The notes: generated by a model from the sequence alone, not told the origin. 64,000 bases of DNA from Megamerina dolium (GCA_963854835.1 OY978527.1:35797040-35861039); one strand, 5' to 3'; counted from the stretch's first letter, positions 47,881 to 59,600 are shown. A program made the numbers and translations.

Positions 47881-48510
47881 GCTTTTCAGTGTGTGGAGCC
47901 TGAAGGTTGATAAAAAAGGAATGAATGTTAATCGTTTTCAATTCATTAATTGCAAAAACTAAAGAATTCACACTGAATTGAAATGTTTACGAATGCAACC
48001 GATGGCTGCAGCCTTAAAAGAATGGCAATGCCAATGTCCATTCAGCAGCAAAAACGCCATATTCAATTTTAATGACGATAACATTAATGTTAGCATATAA
48101 ATGTTAATAATGTTGTTTATAAAACATCTGTATGGTTGTTGTAACATTTGAAACTTGTTGTAACCTTGCATTCACTGTACACTTTTATTCGATTCATTGA
48201 TGCTAATAAACAGAGCTCTAAAAGTGTGGTCATTTTCACTTTTAATTCTTTTATTTAAATTTTCAAAAACTGAACTCCTTTTTTTCTAGCATTCAGTGTG
48301 TGTTAGGCTGATAAAAATAAATGAGTTCTTTTCATTTTCAATTTATGAATTGAAAAACCTAAAGAATTCACACAGAATTAAAATTTTAATGAATGCAGCA
48401 GCAGATGGCTGCAGCCTAAAAAGAATGGGAGTGGCGATATCCATTCAGTAGCAAGCTGACAGCCTTTCTTCTTCTTCGCGTTTTGTTGTTTACAAAATAT
48501 CTGTATGGTT
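47881..48510. repeat. Pair of related repeats of about 240 bp (47881-48150 and 48270-48510)
   Basis: Both carry, in the same order, TTCAGTGTGTG, GGCTGATAAAAA-like sequence, CTAAAGAATTCACAC, GATGGCTGCAGCC and CCATTCAG, then TGTATGGTTGTTG. About 70-80% alike by eye. An uncharacterised repeat; no coding potential. Confidence 0.7.
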
Positions 48511-49317
48511 GTTGGATCCTTCATTTCTGGGTTGCCATTGGCTTATATTAAATATAAAAAAAGCATTAAATGCAAAAAATTATAGAAGTTTTATTTCGTA
48601 CTACAATTTGTTTGTTTGTTTTTTCGTAATCTTTTTAATAAAATGAGCAATAACGACTAGCATGTTCAAGAATTTTACGTATATATACGTAAGAATTCCT
48701 TCAAGAATTTTACGTATATATACGCATATTTTCGTATAATGCATAAATATATAAGATCCTTTAATTTCCTTTCAAACGTGAATTTCTTCAAAGTGAATCT
48801 TGTGAGATAAATTTAAAAATGTGTTCAAAAGAAAGTGAAAATTTAATTGATTATGTGAATTTAAGAAACGCAACAAACCAATTAAATACCTCAAACAACT
48901 AACCTCATAAACATTTCAAAACCAAAAATTTATAACAGCTGATTGGTTTTGTCATGGTATAATAACAGAAGGTAGATCCATTGGGGAGATTTCTCATGAA
49001 TGAAAGAGAAAAAGTAAATAAAACAACAACAAACACATGGTAAAAGAAGAAGAAGAAGAAGAAGTTGAAAAGGAAACACGAAACACACTAGCTCGACACT
49101 ATAAGAAGCCATTTTCTGACATTATAAAGCGCAGCCAAGAGGAATTTTTTGTAGTTGCTCTACCTCCATAATAATACCATGGGTTTTGTTCCAAAGCAGT
49201 TATGCTTTTCATGCTAGTAAATAATATCATATTTCCAGTATTTCAAAGTTCAAGTGAATTATAATATTGAATGAATTCATCATATTTTTAAGCCTTGCAA
49301 GAGGCTTAAAAATATTT
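48511..49317. other. Intergenic with small local repeats
   Basis: Contains two copies of TTCAAGAATTTTACGTATAT (48665 and 48700), each with the palindrome CGTATATATACG, and a GAA microsatellite at about 49046-49066. No gene. Confidence 0.6.
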
Positions 49318-49712
49318 TTCAAGTCCCACTCTTTACTGAATGGGAAAGTGTGAAAATTTTAACATTTTGAGAATGATGAATGGTTCATCTGTCATTCTTT
49401 AACGAATTCGAAGCAAAAGACTGAAGTCTCGTTGATGCAGCTTTTAAATGAATTAAGGGTGAGTAAATTCCGTAATGATTCAATACCTTTACAGCTCTGC
49501 TAATAAACAACATATATTATCATTTTTCATTCATCATGCCTAGCAAGAATGGGATTGATATTATTGAATCTCCACTCCTTACTGAGAGAGAAAGTGTGCT
49601 AATTTTAAGCTTTTAAGAATGATGAATGGATCGCCTGTCATTCTTTAACGAATTAGAAGCATATGAATGCAATATCGTTAATGCTTTTAAATGAATTAAG
49701 GCCAATTCTTAA
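49318..49712. repeat. Second pair of diverged repeats (49318-49470 and 49560-49712)
   Basis: Shared order: CCACTC(T/C)TTACTGA, GAAAGTGTG, GAATGATGAATGG, CTGTCATTCTTTAACGAATT and GCTTTTAAATGAATTAAGG. Uncharacterised repeat family; non-coding. Confidence 0.75.
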
Positions 49713-49750
49713 TCAATTCTTTTACAACTCTAATCCCTTCTAATGCTGTC

Positions 49751-49826
49751 TAAAATTTAGCAATGACAGTACTGGAAGGAAAGTCGACCAAAAGGTTCTT
49801 CGGGACCTATAAATACCTCGTATTGT
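49751..49826 (+). mobile_element. SINE family 1 fragment
   Basis: AGTACTGGAAGGAAAGTCG, GGTTCTTCGGGACCTATAAA: 3' part of the family, decayed. Confidence 0.6.
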
Positions 49827-49847
49827 TTTTTTTTTTTTTTGGAATTA

Positions 49848-50636
49848 CAGGGTGATTGTTTAAGAGCCTGCGGATTTGATTTAAAAAAAAAAAAAACATA
49901 AAATTTAGAGAAATGTATGAAATCTTCATTTGAGGCGCTAAACCATCTATATAATTCAGTGTTTACAGATGATCTCATGTAAATGTTGACCGCTGTTGCG
50001 CCTCAAATGGTTCATAAGCTGGGTCCAATTTTGGCGTACTCTCTCCAACATATCGGCCGGAATCTTACGAATAAATTCTTCAATATTGGCTTCCAGTGCG
50101 CCAACGGGCTTGTCGCTATAGAAATGAGCCTAAGCATAGACCCACAAAAAATGGTCTAAGGCGTTAAATCGCACAATCTAGGCGCCAATTGACCGGCCCC
50201 AAACGTGAATTAAACTGTTCACAGAACTCATCTCTCAATTGGCACCTTCTTGTTGAAACCACATGTCAGCCAAGTCAAGCTCTTCCATTTTGGGCAAAAA
50301 AAAAGTTTGTAATGATCCTGCCTTCGTCGTCTTTGAAAAAGTACGGTCCAATAATGCCACCGGCCGATAATCCACACCAAACAGTGCATTTTTCAGGATG
50401 CATTGGTAGTTCTTGCAATGCTTCTGGCTGCTCTTCACACCAAATACGGCAATTTTGATTGCCCATGAATTTTGATAATAAAATTCAATAATCTGCAAGC
50501 GTTTTTCGTTTGTAAGTCGATTCATGGTTAAATTATAGACCAAACTGAACATGTTTGACAGTAACATATTACACGAAAAGGGCTGAGCTGCCAAAAACAG
50601 TGTTGCCAAAAATAAAGTTGCTAAAAAATCACCCTG
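49848..50636 (-). mobile_element. DD41D mariner-related element, internally deleted (non-autonomous)
   Basis: 789 bp with TA at both sides (49846-49847, 50637-50638) and terminal inverted repeats CAGGGTGATT/AATCACCCTG. Minus-strand traces: MNRLTNEKRLQIIEFYYQNS directly followed by NQNCRIWCEEQPEAL, GGIIGPYFFKDDEG and MWFQQEGAN, then decayed sequence past the second Asp. The region from the helix-turn-helix to the first Asp is deleted. Its ends differ from those of the rosa copies at 17067-18371 and 19149-20427, so it is a separate family. Confidence 0.88.
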
Positions 50637-50856
50637 TAGTACGAGAAACCTTCGCTAAAATCTAAAATAAGCGGTAAAATTACTTCGAGTTCGAAAAGAA
50701 CTCTGAAAACATTTGTGATCATAAAATACTATACAAAACAGTAAAGAGTACCGATATTGGTTTGATTGAGGGGCTTAACAATATACTATTGCACTATCTA
50801 AAAATTAAAACAAAATAAATTGTAGTGATGCGCTTGTGGATTTGCATTTATAATAA

Positions 50857-51472
50857 TTATCTTCCATATGATTCGGTAAAACGTTTTGGTTTTTTATCAG
50901 CAACATTATTAAAATCTATATTATCATTCAATTGCAAGGTGGCATGTGCGCTTATGACATTCGTATGGAGGCCATTTGGTAAATCAATGTGGGCGGCAAC
51001 AGCCGTTGCAGGATTGAAATCGGTGTGTTGTCTGTCTGACGAAAAAACACTGCCACCTCCATTCGAATAAGTACCACCGCCAACAACATCATTACCAGCA
51101 TTTTGTATAATTTTATCAGTATCTAACCAAACCTTTGGAGAATGTGGTGTACGACCAGAAGTTTGCCATGCGTTCTCAACGGAAGCATCGTAGTGATGGG
51201 ACAACAATTCATCGACTGATTTATCTTTTGATCTCTTGTTGAATTGTAATACGCCCGATGTAATTTGTATAGGTGGACCAAAATCTATGAATAATTTATT
51301 CATTTATTCAAATTCGAAAATCTTGTACATAATTAATGAACATACCATTTTCTTTGTTCGCACGTTTTACAATTAATACCTTCTCAGATAAAATACGGCG
51401 AGCGTTTATATCGTCTATCATGCATACGAAGAAAATTAAGAAAATATTATATTTGCGATGAATGCGTAACAT
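50857..51472 (-). CDS. Two-exon secreted protein, unrecognised
   Basis: Exons 51472-51346 and 51284-50857 (61-nt intron, GTATGT...ATAG, phase 1), 184 residues. I took the Met at 51472 since it begins a signal peptide (MLRIHRKYNIFLIFFVCMI, cleavage likely after DDINA); in-frame ATGs at 51505 and 51487 would extend it. The mature protein is polar: a dibasic segment (KVLIVKRANK), FGPPIQITSGVLQFNKRS with a possible KRS processing site, a Ser/Asp/His segment, and a Gly/Asn/Ser stretch (VVGGGTYSNGGGSVF). It could be a secreted peptide precursor or a matrix protein. No family is recognised. The consistent phase across the intron and the TATA box at 51543-51550 support a real gene. Confidence 0.75.
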
Positions 51473-51542
51473 TCTGGTAGAATGCATTTGTTGGCGAATG
51501 AACATCGTAAACGAATTGGCATCTAAAGAAGAAGTTCACGAC

Positions 51543-51550
51543 TTTTTATA
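51543..51550 (-). promoter_or_regulatory. TATA box of the two-exon secreted protein gene
   Basis: TATAAAAA on the minus strand, about 75 nt upstream of the chosen ATG. Confidence 0.55.
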
Positions 51551-51853
51551 CGTGCACTATTCGAGCTTGTCATTCTTGAACGGATATGCCTTGTAATTTG
51601 TGATGGGCGAACGATTTTTGAGTACATTGTCATTTGTCATCTATGTTACACGCACACTTACAATTATGTACATATGTGCTTATGAAAATACGTATGGAAG
51701 TATGGAAGTATTTTAAAAATACAGTTTCGTATGGCATTGAAAGATATGTAAACGTCAATGATTTTCCACAAATTAAAGACCGAAAAAAATATAAATACAT
51801 TAAGATATTAATGTAAGTATACTGAAATGAAAAAAAAAATTATATTTCTAATG

Positions 51854-52827
51854 GAGCCTATTTTTGTGAATACTAAAATTTTTTACCGGCAACGACCAAG
51901 GTGTGGTTCAAGGTCAAAGTTCAAATTTGCGATCGAAATTACAAAATAAATTCAAAATTTTTTTTGAAAAATTGTATTTGTAATACCTTTTCAGTGATGT
52001 ATTACATTTTATATCTTTTTTTAACTTTTAAAAATTTGAATTTTTTTTTCAAAAACTGATTTTTTTTTTTCGAAAATAGGCCCCATAAAAAATTAAAATA
52101 AATATGTGGCACTTATAAGCTCCGAAGGGCTCTTTGACCGAGCTTCCCTTCCAGTAGTGTTGAGCGTGTTAAATTTTGGACAGTATTATTAGGTTATACA
52201 TGGGACCTACGTATTTCAGCCGTGTAAATTGTTGCTGCGGTCTCTAATGGCGAAGAAACGTTTCCATAGTAAATTGTTACTGCGACCACTGATGGTCACG
52301 AATCCGGCGTCGAGTCTATAAAGGTTTTTCTTGCTCTTATCCTAAAATACTGATGGTTGCGAAGGCGGCATCGGGCCTATAAGGTCGGTTACCAAAAAAG
52401 ACTTTTACTCTAAATTACTGCTGGTCGCGAAACTAAATTTGAAGACATATAGGTAGTTCTATCAAAAGCCATCCATATTGAGAAAATTTTATGAAGTATC
52501 ATCTTAAAAAAAAAATTGTAAATATATAAACACTTTCTAAAAATATGCTTTATATATCATTGAAAAGGTAACTGTATGACCTTTAATATGGTGCTAAATT
52601 TATTATAGGTCAATAGTGATTATTTGCGAAAATAACTCGATCCAAAACTTTGATCATAACTATTAAAATATTTCAAATAGGTTGTATATCAGTATTAAAA
52701 AAACCTTTCTTTTGATACCTATTTTGTAAAATAAGATATTGAATTTATTGAGTAAGTTCGATCGCAAATTTGAACTTTGACATTGAGTCTTAAGATTTTT
52801 GATTTCAACATTCACAAAAATAGGCTC
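51854..52827. mobile_element. Foldback-like inverted-repeat element with a SINE inside
   Basis: Arms of about 100-180 bp in inverted orientation. Perfect matches: GAGCCTATTTTTGTGAAT (51854-51871 with 52810-52827) and a 25-bp block starting GTCAAAGTTCAAATTTGC (51913-51937 with 52757-52781). A looser pair lies around ACCTTTTCA (about 51988) and TGAAAAGGT (about 52560). No transposase is seen; the SINE fragment 52085-52250 lies in the middle. Confidence 0.75.
52085..52250 (-). mobile_element. SINE family 1 fragment
   Basis: AAATATGTGGCACTTATAAGC, GAAGGGCTCTTTGACCGAG, AAATTTTGGACAGTATTA: 3' half of the family in minus orientation, inside the foldback-like structure. Confidence 0.75.
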
Positions 52828-53394
52828 TATACGAAGAAATTTTTTTTTTCCGTTCCTAGCCCACTATTCTTCACTAGTTCCAGTATATTTTATCTATCTA
52901 CTATGGACTTTCTCTACTCAACTTTTTTTCGAAATACACCTACCTCCTATTTGCACCCCTATTTGTAGGCGACTTCTCTACAAAATTGACATTTATATAA
53001 AATTTGGTTACACTACTTTGAGAAGGCTCTCAAATGAGTAAGATTTTAATTAATTAATTTTGGAATGACACAATTTCTCTAAATATACTAATCCCTTATT
53101 TTTCCCCATAAGAGGGCGCCCATATAAAATGTGCTTAAAAACACCTGAAAATCAACAAATAACTCCATAGCTAAACAAAAATTGGCTCTAGGATGATGAA
53201 ATGCAACTCTGACAAATAATTCCATATCTACCCAGGAATCGCCTGCAGAAGTGTGAAAAATGTAACTCCGATTCTCATTAGCTTTACATCTTCCATATTT
53301 TCCACAACCAGAGTTACCATCTATAAGTTGATTGAAAAGTATTGAAAGCAGAAATAAAATACATAATGTGAATTTTGAAATGAAATGAGATTTT
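52828..53394. other. Intergenic, nothing recognised
   Basis: AT-rich, no supported feature. Confidence 0.5.
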
Positions 53395-54190
53395 TTGTTT
53401 TATTCAATATAATCATCCTCAAATTCAGTACACTTATTCCAATGAACCTCTAATAATTTTATATCATTTCCGTAATGATTTTCAGAAAACTCTGCAAAAT
53501 ACTGTTCCACAGCTGCGATAGTCTGTTCATTCGACGAATTGTTTGGAGTTGCTGAAGAGGTAGTAGTGGTGTGGTTTTTTTTTTCTTCTGTAAACCAAGT
53601 CTTTTCTCAAGAATTTGTTCATTCAACTGATCCAAAAGGTTGCAGTAATATTATCTTTCTTAATATAATCAATCAACAAAATTCACTTTCCATCCGAAAA
53701 ACCTAATGACATAACCTTTTTTGCCGATCGTTCTGACTTTTCATGTTTTGAAGTTGAACATCTAGCTTCAATCCACTGTAAACGTTCTTGCTTCAGTTTA
53801 TGATCAAGGTGGTAGATCCAAGTCTAATCCATAAATTTCTTTTACTCTCCTTAAATGCTGATAAATTTGTTTTCGATCCAGTTTTTGTTGAATTTTCAAT
53901 GAAACGAGATTAACTTTCCGAGCGGCTTTTTCACATGTTTTACTTCATGTAAAATATAGAGTACTCGGTTATCTAAGATACCTATTTAGCAATTTCACGT
54001 TTAGTTAAACTTCAACCTTCACAAACAATATCATACACTTGCTCAATGATTTCTGGCATTGTTACACTTTTTGGACGTCCACTATGTGATTCATCTTCCG
54101 CGCTTGTACGACCCAGTTTAAATTCTAAAACCCAAATACCAATTGCTAAGCATTCAATGCGACTTTCAGAAAATATTTTTTATTTTGAAA
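53395..54190 (-). mobile_element. mariner relic
   Basis: Minus-strand traces: WVLEFKLGRTSAEDESHSG followed by RPKSVTMPEIIEQVYDIV (N-terminal DNA-binding half, about 54150-54020) and QYFAEFSENHYGNDIKLLE then VHWNKCTEFEDDYIE (the C-terminus, about 53510-53400). The middle is decayed with stops. DD34D mariner family by motif similarity. Confidence 0.78.
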
Positions 54191-54291
54191 AGAAAATTAT
54201 TAAAAAAAAAAAAAAATAATACAATTATTCATTTTCGTGGGCTTTGCTATGGAACTAATCGTAATTTAATTGATGCACTATAAGGTAGAAG

Positions 54292-55311
54292 CTAACAGCC
54301 GACTTTTTCCCAAATACCACCGCTCTTGTAGCCATTATTCCATGCGTTGGAATCGATGTTATTCCAACCAGAAGAAGAACTACCACCTCCCCATGTTGCA
54401 CCACCTTGAGTCCAACCACTTCCGCTACCAGTCGCAATGGAAGTAGTAGGTGGCGGACCATATGATTGACTTGGAGTACGTTCATTGTAACCTCCGTCGT
54501 CGACTATTAATTTTATAGTTTTAAATGATTGTTGCACCTGTTGCTGAGGAGGAATTTGTTGCTGAATTGGTATTGTCTGTGGGACGACCGAGATAGGTGC
54601 TGTCGGTACTGGAACTGGTTGAAAACGTACAGGTTGTGGTGCTGGTTGCACCGCTACCTGAATTGGCTGTGGAGCCGGAGCTGGAGCTGTGTATTGAGTA
54701 ACTGGGGGTGCTGAATATTGTACAGGAACTTGAACTGGTGTTACTTGATATGTTGGTGCGGGTGCTGCAACTTGTACATAAGGACGAACTGGAGCGGGAG
54801 GAGGTAGAACTTGTGTTGTTACAACAGGCGGTGTATTTATTGTGGTGGCAGGTGCTGAAATTGGCGTCCAACCAGATGAGTAACCGCCTGCATAACTCGA
54901 TGAGTAACTATTCTCACGTGGAATAATCACTTTAATAACTTTGATCACTTCTTCACCTCCGCCAACATTATTTTGATAACCATAGGATGGGCGTCCATAG
55001 TTATATCCACTATAACCGCCATAACCACCACCACCAGACCCACCATTTCCATAGTAAATTGGACGATTATAATTATAGCCACCACCGTTTCCATAACCAC
55101 CACCGTAGCCACCGCCGCCGTAGCCACCGCCGCCGTAGCTATTACCATAACCACCACTACCGTAACCACCACCGCCATAATTTCCACCACCGCCATAATT
55201 GCCACCCTTAAAACTAGCACCCAATAATGCTAATTTTGCCCCCAAAAATGCCTCACTGGGTAATGCCATTGCCAATATGGCGATCAGCGAGCAGCAAGCA
55301 AACACCTTCAT
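54292..55311 (-). CDS. Glycine-rich / proline-rich secreted structural protein
   Basis: 339 residues, single exon. The ATG at 55311 starts the signal peptide MKVFACCSLIAILAMALPSEA; an upstream in-frame ATG at 55389 lies beyond the likely transcription start. Order: FLGAKLALLGASF, a Gly/Tyr-rich repeat domain (about 38-118), the hydrophobic motif EEVIKVIKVIIP, a Pro/Val/Gln-rich domain (about 145-255, PAPAPQPIQVAVQPAPQP), a second motif FKTIKLIVDDGG, and a Ser/Gly/Trp tail ending KVGC. It is most likely an extracellular matrix, cuticle or eggshell protein. The first domains resemble the gene at 63129-63671. The exact family is not recognised. Confidence 0.88.
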   Translation of the reverse strand: MKVFACCSLIAILAMALPSEAFLGAKLALLGASFKGGNYGGGGNYGGGGYGSGGYGNSYGGGGYGGGGYGGGYGNGGGYNYNRPIYYGNGGSGGGGYGGYSGYNYGRPSYGYQNNVGGGEEVIKVIKVIIPRENSYSSSYAGGYSSGWTPISAPATTINTPPVVTTQVLPPPAPVRPYVQVAAPAPTYQVTPVQVPVQYSAPPVTQYTAPAPAPQPIQVAVQPAPQPVRFQPVPVPTAPISVVPQTIPIQQQIPPQQQVQQSFKTIKLIVDDGGYNERTPSQSYGPPPTTSIATGSGSGWTQGGATWGGGSSSSGWNNIDSNAWNNGYKSGGIWEKVGC

Positions 55312-55390
55312 GACGGTACGATTATGCAGTGACAATAAATGAGACTCAGATTCAAGTACCAACTGATTGACTACACTTGATGTACCCACA

Positions 55391-55398
55391 AATTTATA
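55391..55398 (-). promoter_or_regulatory. TATA box of the glycine/proline-rich gene
   Basis: TATAAATT on the minus strand, 80 nt before the ATG, giving a leader of about 50 nt. Confidence 0.6.
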
Positions 55399-56282
55399 CT
55401 ATGTTAGAGATAGGTGAAGATTTTAACAATTCTAAATTATCTCCTATGTGATATATATTGTACATAATCTAAGGTATATAGGTACAATCAATTGACGACC
55501 AATCTCTATTTAGTTAAATTTTTATACCCAAAGAGATTTAAAAAAAAATGTCTTCAGACAATTATTGCACATATCGTACATGAATAATTCAATACACACA
55601 AAAGACTAAATATGCGTATTTGTTCAAGAGATTATAAGTACATACTCGTATGTACATAGAAATAACGAAATATATGTACATAGTTTTGTATGTCTAGATC
55701 TAGGCATATCTATTTAAAATCAAAGATGCTATTTGTTTATTTAATCAATAAATAGTTTTACATACATACAATAGGCTACGTGTACTTATACAGGCGTTCA
55801 TCTCTTGTGTCAATATCGTCAACATACATATACCCATTATGCATATACATATTGTACATAGATATTGATTGACTTAGCCAATGGTAATGGATAATGTGAC
55901 GAATACTTACTTATGATCGCACCCAATGTATGTAACTACTTTTGAGCATCTCTGTTCGATTACACGCGCAGAGATTACCAAATTGCATAAATAAAATAAT
56001 TATGAAATTGCCATAAATAAATGTCTATGAAAATATGTAATGAGATTCGTACACACCAAAAAAAAAAAAAAAATCTCCAGAATGAAGAAAATCTCACTTA
56101 AATTTCTAATTATATACTGGACAATGATCATACGAGTATGAGCCTCTACCAAAAAAAAAAAAAAAATACTAAGACTGTTCTCATGCAAATAATACATTTT
56201 TAACCCCCTGACCGGACATATAGAAATATGTTGAAAAATACAAATTTTAGATTCAACAAAACACACTTTGATTTTCAACAAT
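55399..56282. other. Intergenic, nothing recognised
   Basis: AT-rich with two long A runs (about 56056-56074 and 56151-56166). Confidence 0.5.
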
Positions 56283-56581
56283 GCCGTAACTCAGTGGTTA
56301 GTGTGTTGGCATTTTGACCTGTAGGTCGTGAGCTCAATCCCGGAATTTCATATCGAAAAGATTTTTCTTTCGAATAGTACCCACCCATCGGCAAGCAATT
56401 GGCAATTCTTCCGGCACTGACAAAGCTCAGAAAAAGTGATGACGCAAGAGTTCTGCCGTTCAGTACCGGCTAAAATAGTAGGTCGAAACTTTAACACGCA
56501 CAACAGTAATGGAAAAGAAGCTCGGCCAAAGAGCCCATCGGGGCTTATAAGTGCCACATACTTATTTATTTTTTATTTCTT
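56283..56581 (+). mobile_element. SINE family 1, full-length copy with tRNA-derived head
   Basis: The head GCCGTAACTCAGTGGTTAG matches an RNA polymerase III A box, and GTGAGCTCAATCCCGG at 56329 a B box, at tRNA spacing. The body runs through GATTTTTCTTTCG, AAAAGTGATGACGCAAGAG and GGCTAAAATAGTAGG to GGGCTTATAAGTGCCACATA, then a TTATT-rich tail. At least six other copies or fragments lie in the window. Confidence 0.8.
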
Positions 56582-57402
56582 CAACAAACATGTTTCAAAA
56601 GAAAGCATCCTAATTTACAGACAGTTCTGTTGAATAGTTTCATTTTGATAGCCGTTTGAAAGAGATGCCTTCGGGCATTTACGTAAAAAAAGCTAAAAAG
56701 TGAATTTTGGTGTGCTCATTAAACAATGCTTTTGGCGCGAAGAAATCTTTACACAAATCAAATTTGTTTGTACACTGCACGATCGGTTGGAACGATCCAA
56801 CACTATTTAGTCAAGTAATGGTGAAGTTATGCGCAACGCAATCATTTGACAACTTCAAAGGAGTATTTGGCGGTGTTTAATAGCGTAACGGCAGACAAAA
56901 CATGGATTCAGCACATTACACCAGAGACCCAGAAATAGTCGAGACAATGAATGAATGAATGGTTGCATTCAAGCTGAAGAATGCCAAGGAGAGTCTGTTA
57001 TGGCGACAGTTTACATTTCGGCCACGGAAGGGTAAAACCATATCTGCACATGTTATGCAGAGTTGTTGGATCGATTCGACTCTGATTTAAAGCAAAATCG
57101 ACCTTATTTTTCCAGAAAACAAATTCTCTTCTACCAGGGCACAACACACCAGCGCAGAATTCCATAGTAGCAAAGGCAAAATTACATGAATTAGTTTACG
57201 AATTGCTCCATCATTCAAAATATTCACCAGATTTAGCCTCCTGTAATTATTTTCTATTTCCAAATATGAAGAAATGGCACGGCGGTAAGAGATTTGGGTC
57301 GAATGTAGAGATTATCGATCGTATTATTTGGGGAGCATAAAAAAATTGTAGAAACGTTAAAGATAGTGTTTCGAGCTAAGAGTATGAAAGAAGTTTAAAA
57401 AT
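56582..57402 (+). mobile_element. mariner relic
   Basis: Plus-strand traces: TADKTWIQHITPETQK (about 56890-56940, first Asp replaced in a decayed motif), then VAKAKLHELVYELLHHSKYS followed by PDLASCNYFLFPNMKKWHGG and KRFGSNVE (57170-57310), the C-terminal third of a DD34D mariner transposase. Its end merges with the tandem repeat at 57403. Dead. Confidence 0.8.
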
Positions 57403-57792
57403 AAACTTTCTTTTTTTGCCCAATAGGGTACATTATTTCAATTTCAGAGACTTACTGACCCATAGATCAATATATGGGCATTAATGGTTATTAACTGTGT
57501 GTTCTGTTATACCCATTAGTGACTGGATTCGTAAACTTTCTTTTTTTGCACAATAGGGTCCATTAATTCAATTTCAGCGACTTATTGACCCATAGATGAA
57601 TATATGGGCATTAATGGTTAATAATTGTGTGTTCTGTTATACCCATTAGTGACTGGATTCGTAAACTTTCTTTTTTTGCCCAATAGGGTCCATTAATTCA
57701 ATTTCAGCGACTTATTGACCCATAGATGAATATATGGGCATTAATGGTTAATAATTGTGTGTTCTGTTATACCCATTAGTGACTAGAGTCCT
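57403..57792. repeat. Three tandem 130-bp units
   Basis: Each begins AAACTTTCTTTTTTTGC (57403, 57533, 57663). Units 2 and 3 are nearly identical; unit 1 differs at several positions (CAGAGACTTACTGACC versus CAGCGACTTATTGACC). Each unit holds CCCATAGAT(G/C)AATATATGGG, an imperfect palindrome. It may derive from the mariner's 3' end. Confidence 0.95.
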
Positions 57793-58832
57793 AAACCAGT
57801 AAAGCTACCGACCAGAAATATCGGTTGTGAAAGAGGTTGTTACGCTAGTTCCAAAATCCATTTTCCAACATCATGGATTCATCAATATTCTTAAACATAC
57901 ATATACCGAATTAACCTATTACCATATGGTAACACTGGTCACTAATGAGTTAATATACAAATTTTAAACAAAATCCAAAAATTCCAAGCAATATATCGCA
58001 TTACAATGGTACAATTTACATACGAGTACCATACCATGCGTCAATTAAAATTGAGCAGATCCATTTTTATCATTTCCCCAGCCGCCTATCCTTATCACTC
58101 ATCCTGTCTCTGTCTGACTTTTCAGACAATGCAACTCTTGGGCTTGGCTATTCATTGAAATTTGTTAACTTTAGATATTTTGGTTGCTCTGCATCTTAGC
58201 ATAATCAAGTTTAGGTACTACAAGTTCCTATATGTATATACTCGTATGTATGTATGTACATGATTATTAAAATGCTATTCACATACACATGTTATTATTG
58301 TATTGTACTAATTGGCTTTGTCAACAGACTAGTGTAAAAATAAAAATAAATATAGGTGTATATAAAATATGTGTGACTCCACAGTACAAGCAATTGCAAA
58401 GTAGTATCAAAAGCTAATATGTGTGAGCTTGGTTTATGAGGAGGTGTTTACTCTCAATTTCATTGAGCATATCATGCGTTTGCGTTGCTTTGAAGGTCAA
58501 TTTTGTTAGCCATTTTACGTAAAAGCGCATTTTATATGTACATACTGGTATCGTACCTATGTTTTCGGTACATATTGATTTTATTTAATTATTAATATCT
58601 ATATTTCGACTGATATTTGGTTAGTTTGTACAATTTTGTATGATATTCTGTATATTTATGCAAGGTGTTGCATAATATGTTACTATTGTTTCGGTCAGGG
58701 GTGTTCAAACTGCATTGGGAGCAAATTATATTTGGTCTGTTGAACTGTTAAAATCATACTTTTCTATGATCCTCCTTAACGCCCCATTCCATAATGATCA
58801 ATAACTGACACTTAACACTTTTTATGTGCCAG
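57793..58832. other. Intergenic, nothing recognised
   Basis: AT-rich; no supported gene or repeat. Confidence 0.5.
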
Positions 58833-59600
58833 AGAAACACAAATGGGACTTATTTCAGGCCAAAATAAGTCAGTCGGTAACGATATTCATTCACTGAAAC
58901 GGTCGTACCATCATCATTTTCAAAAGAAATATGGTCCAATGACATTGCCACTCCAAAAATCGCACCAAACTGTCACTCGATGTGGATAGAGAGGGTATTC
59001 GACCATATCGCTTGGGTTTTCGGAATTATGCTTATTCGCGTACCCAGATGGATGAAAATGAGACTCATCACTCAGAATAATTTGTTATCATGTTCATGCA
59101 TTTCCAGCACCCTAACAGAGAATGTGCGGCATTTTCCATAGTCTAAAAGCTTCAATTCTTGTGTCAACTGAACTTTATAAGCAAGTAAGCCAAGATCTTT
59201 ATGCAAATTATGAAATTATGGTGCAAAGTGGCTTTAGACAAGCCCAATTCCTGTGATCGTCTCGAAATGAACAAACCTTGATTTTCAGTCACACCCTCAG
59301 CTACAGCTGGGATCTTTTTGGTTGACCTAGCCGGACGAAGACGAGTTGAAGTCTTTACATTATTAACTCGTCCGAGTCGCTTGAATTTATCGATTAAATT
59401 ATAGCTGTGCGAGAAGGCGCTTGATGATGGCCAAAAACAGTGCAAACTCTAAGAATCGTGTTCCCGGTAATTTCACCATTTTTATAGTGAATCTTCACTT
59501 CTTTGTCATATGTCAACGAATGGCAATTGTATATTGGCACCTGAAAAACAAAATGCGAAATTTAAAATAACACCGTTTGTTGAAATACCCTGTACAATAG
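58833..59600 (-). mobile_element. rosa-like (DD41D) mariner relic
   Basis: Minus-strand traces: RSTKKIPAVAEGVTENQGLF then ISRRSQELGLSKATLHH (about 59320-59205), ILSDESHFHPSGYANKHN (59070-59020, first Asp), VTVWCDFWSGNVIGPYFFEN and DDGTTVSVNE (about 58970-58890). Several frameshifts; the C-terminal half is missing. Confidence 0.78.

Noticed and set aside
54521..55227. Ser/Thr-, His- or Val-rich frames overlapping the glycine/proline-rich gene
   Set aside because: They are shifted-frame or antisense translations of its repetitive codons.
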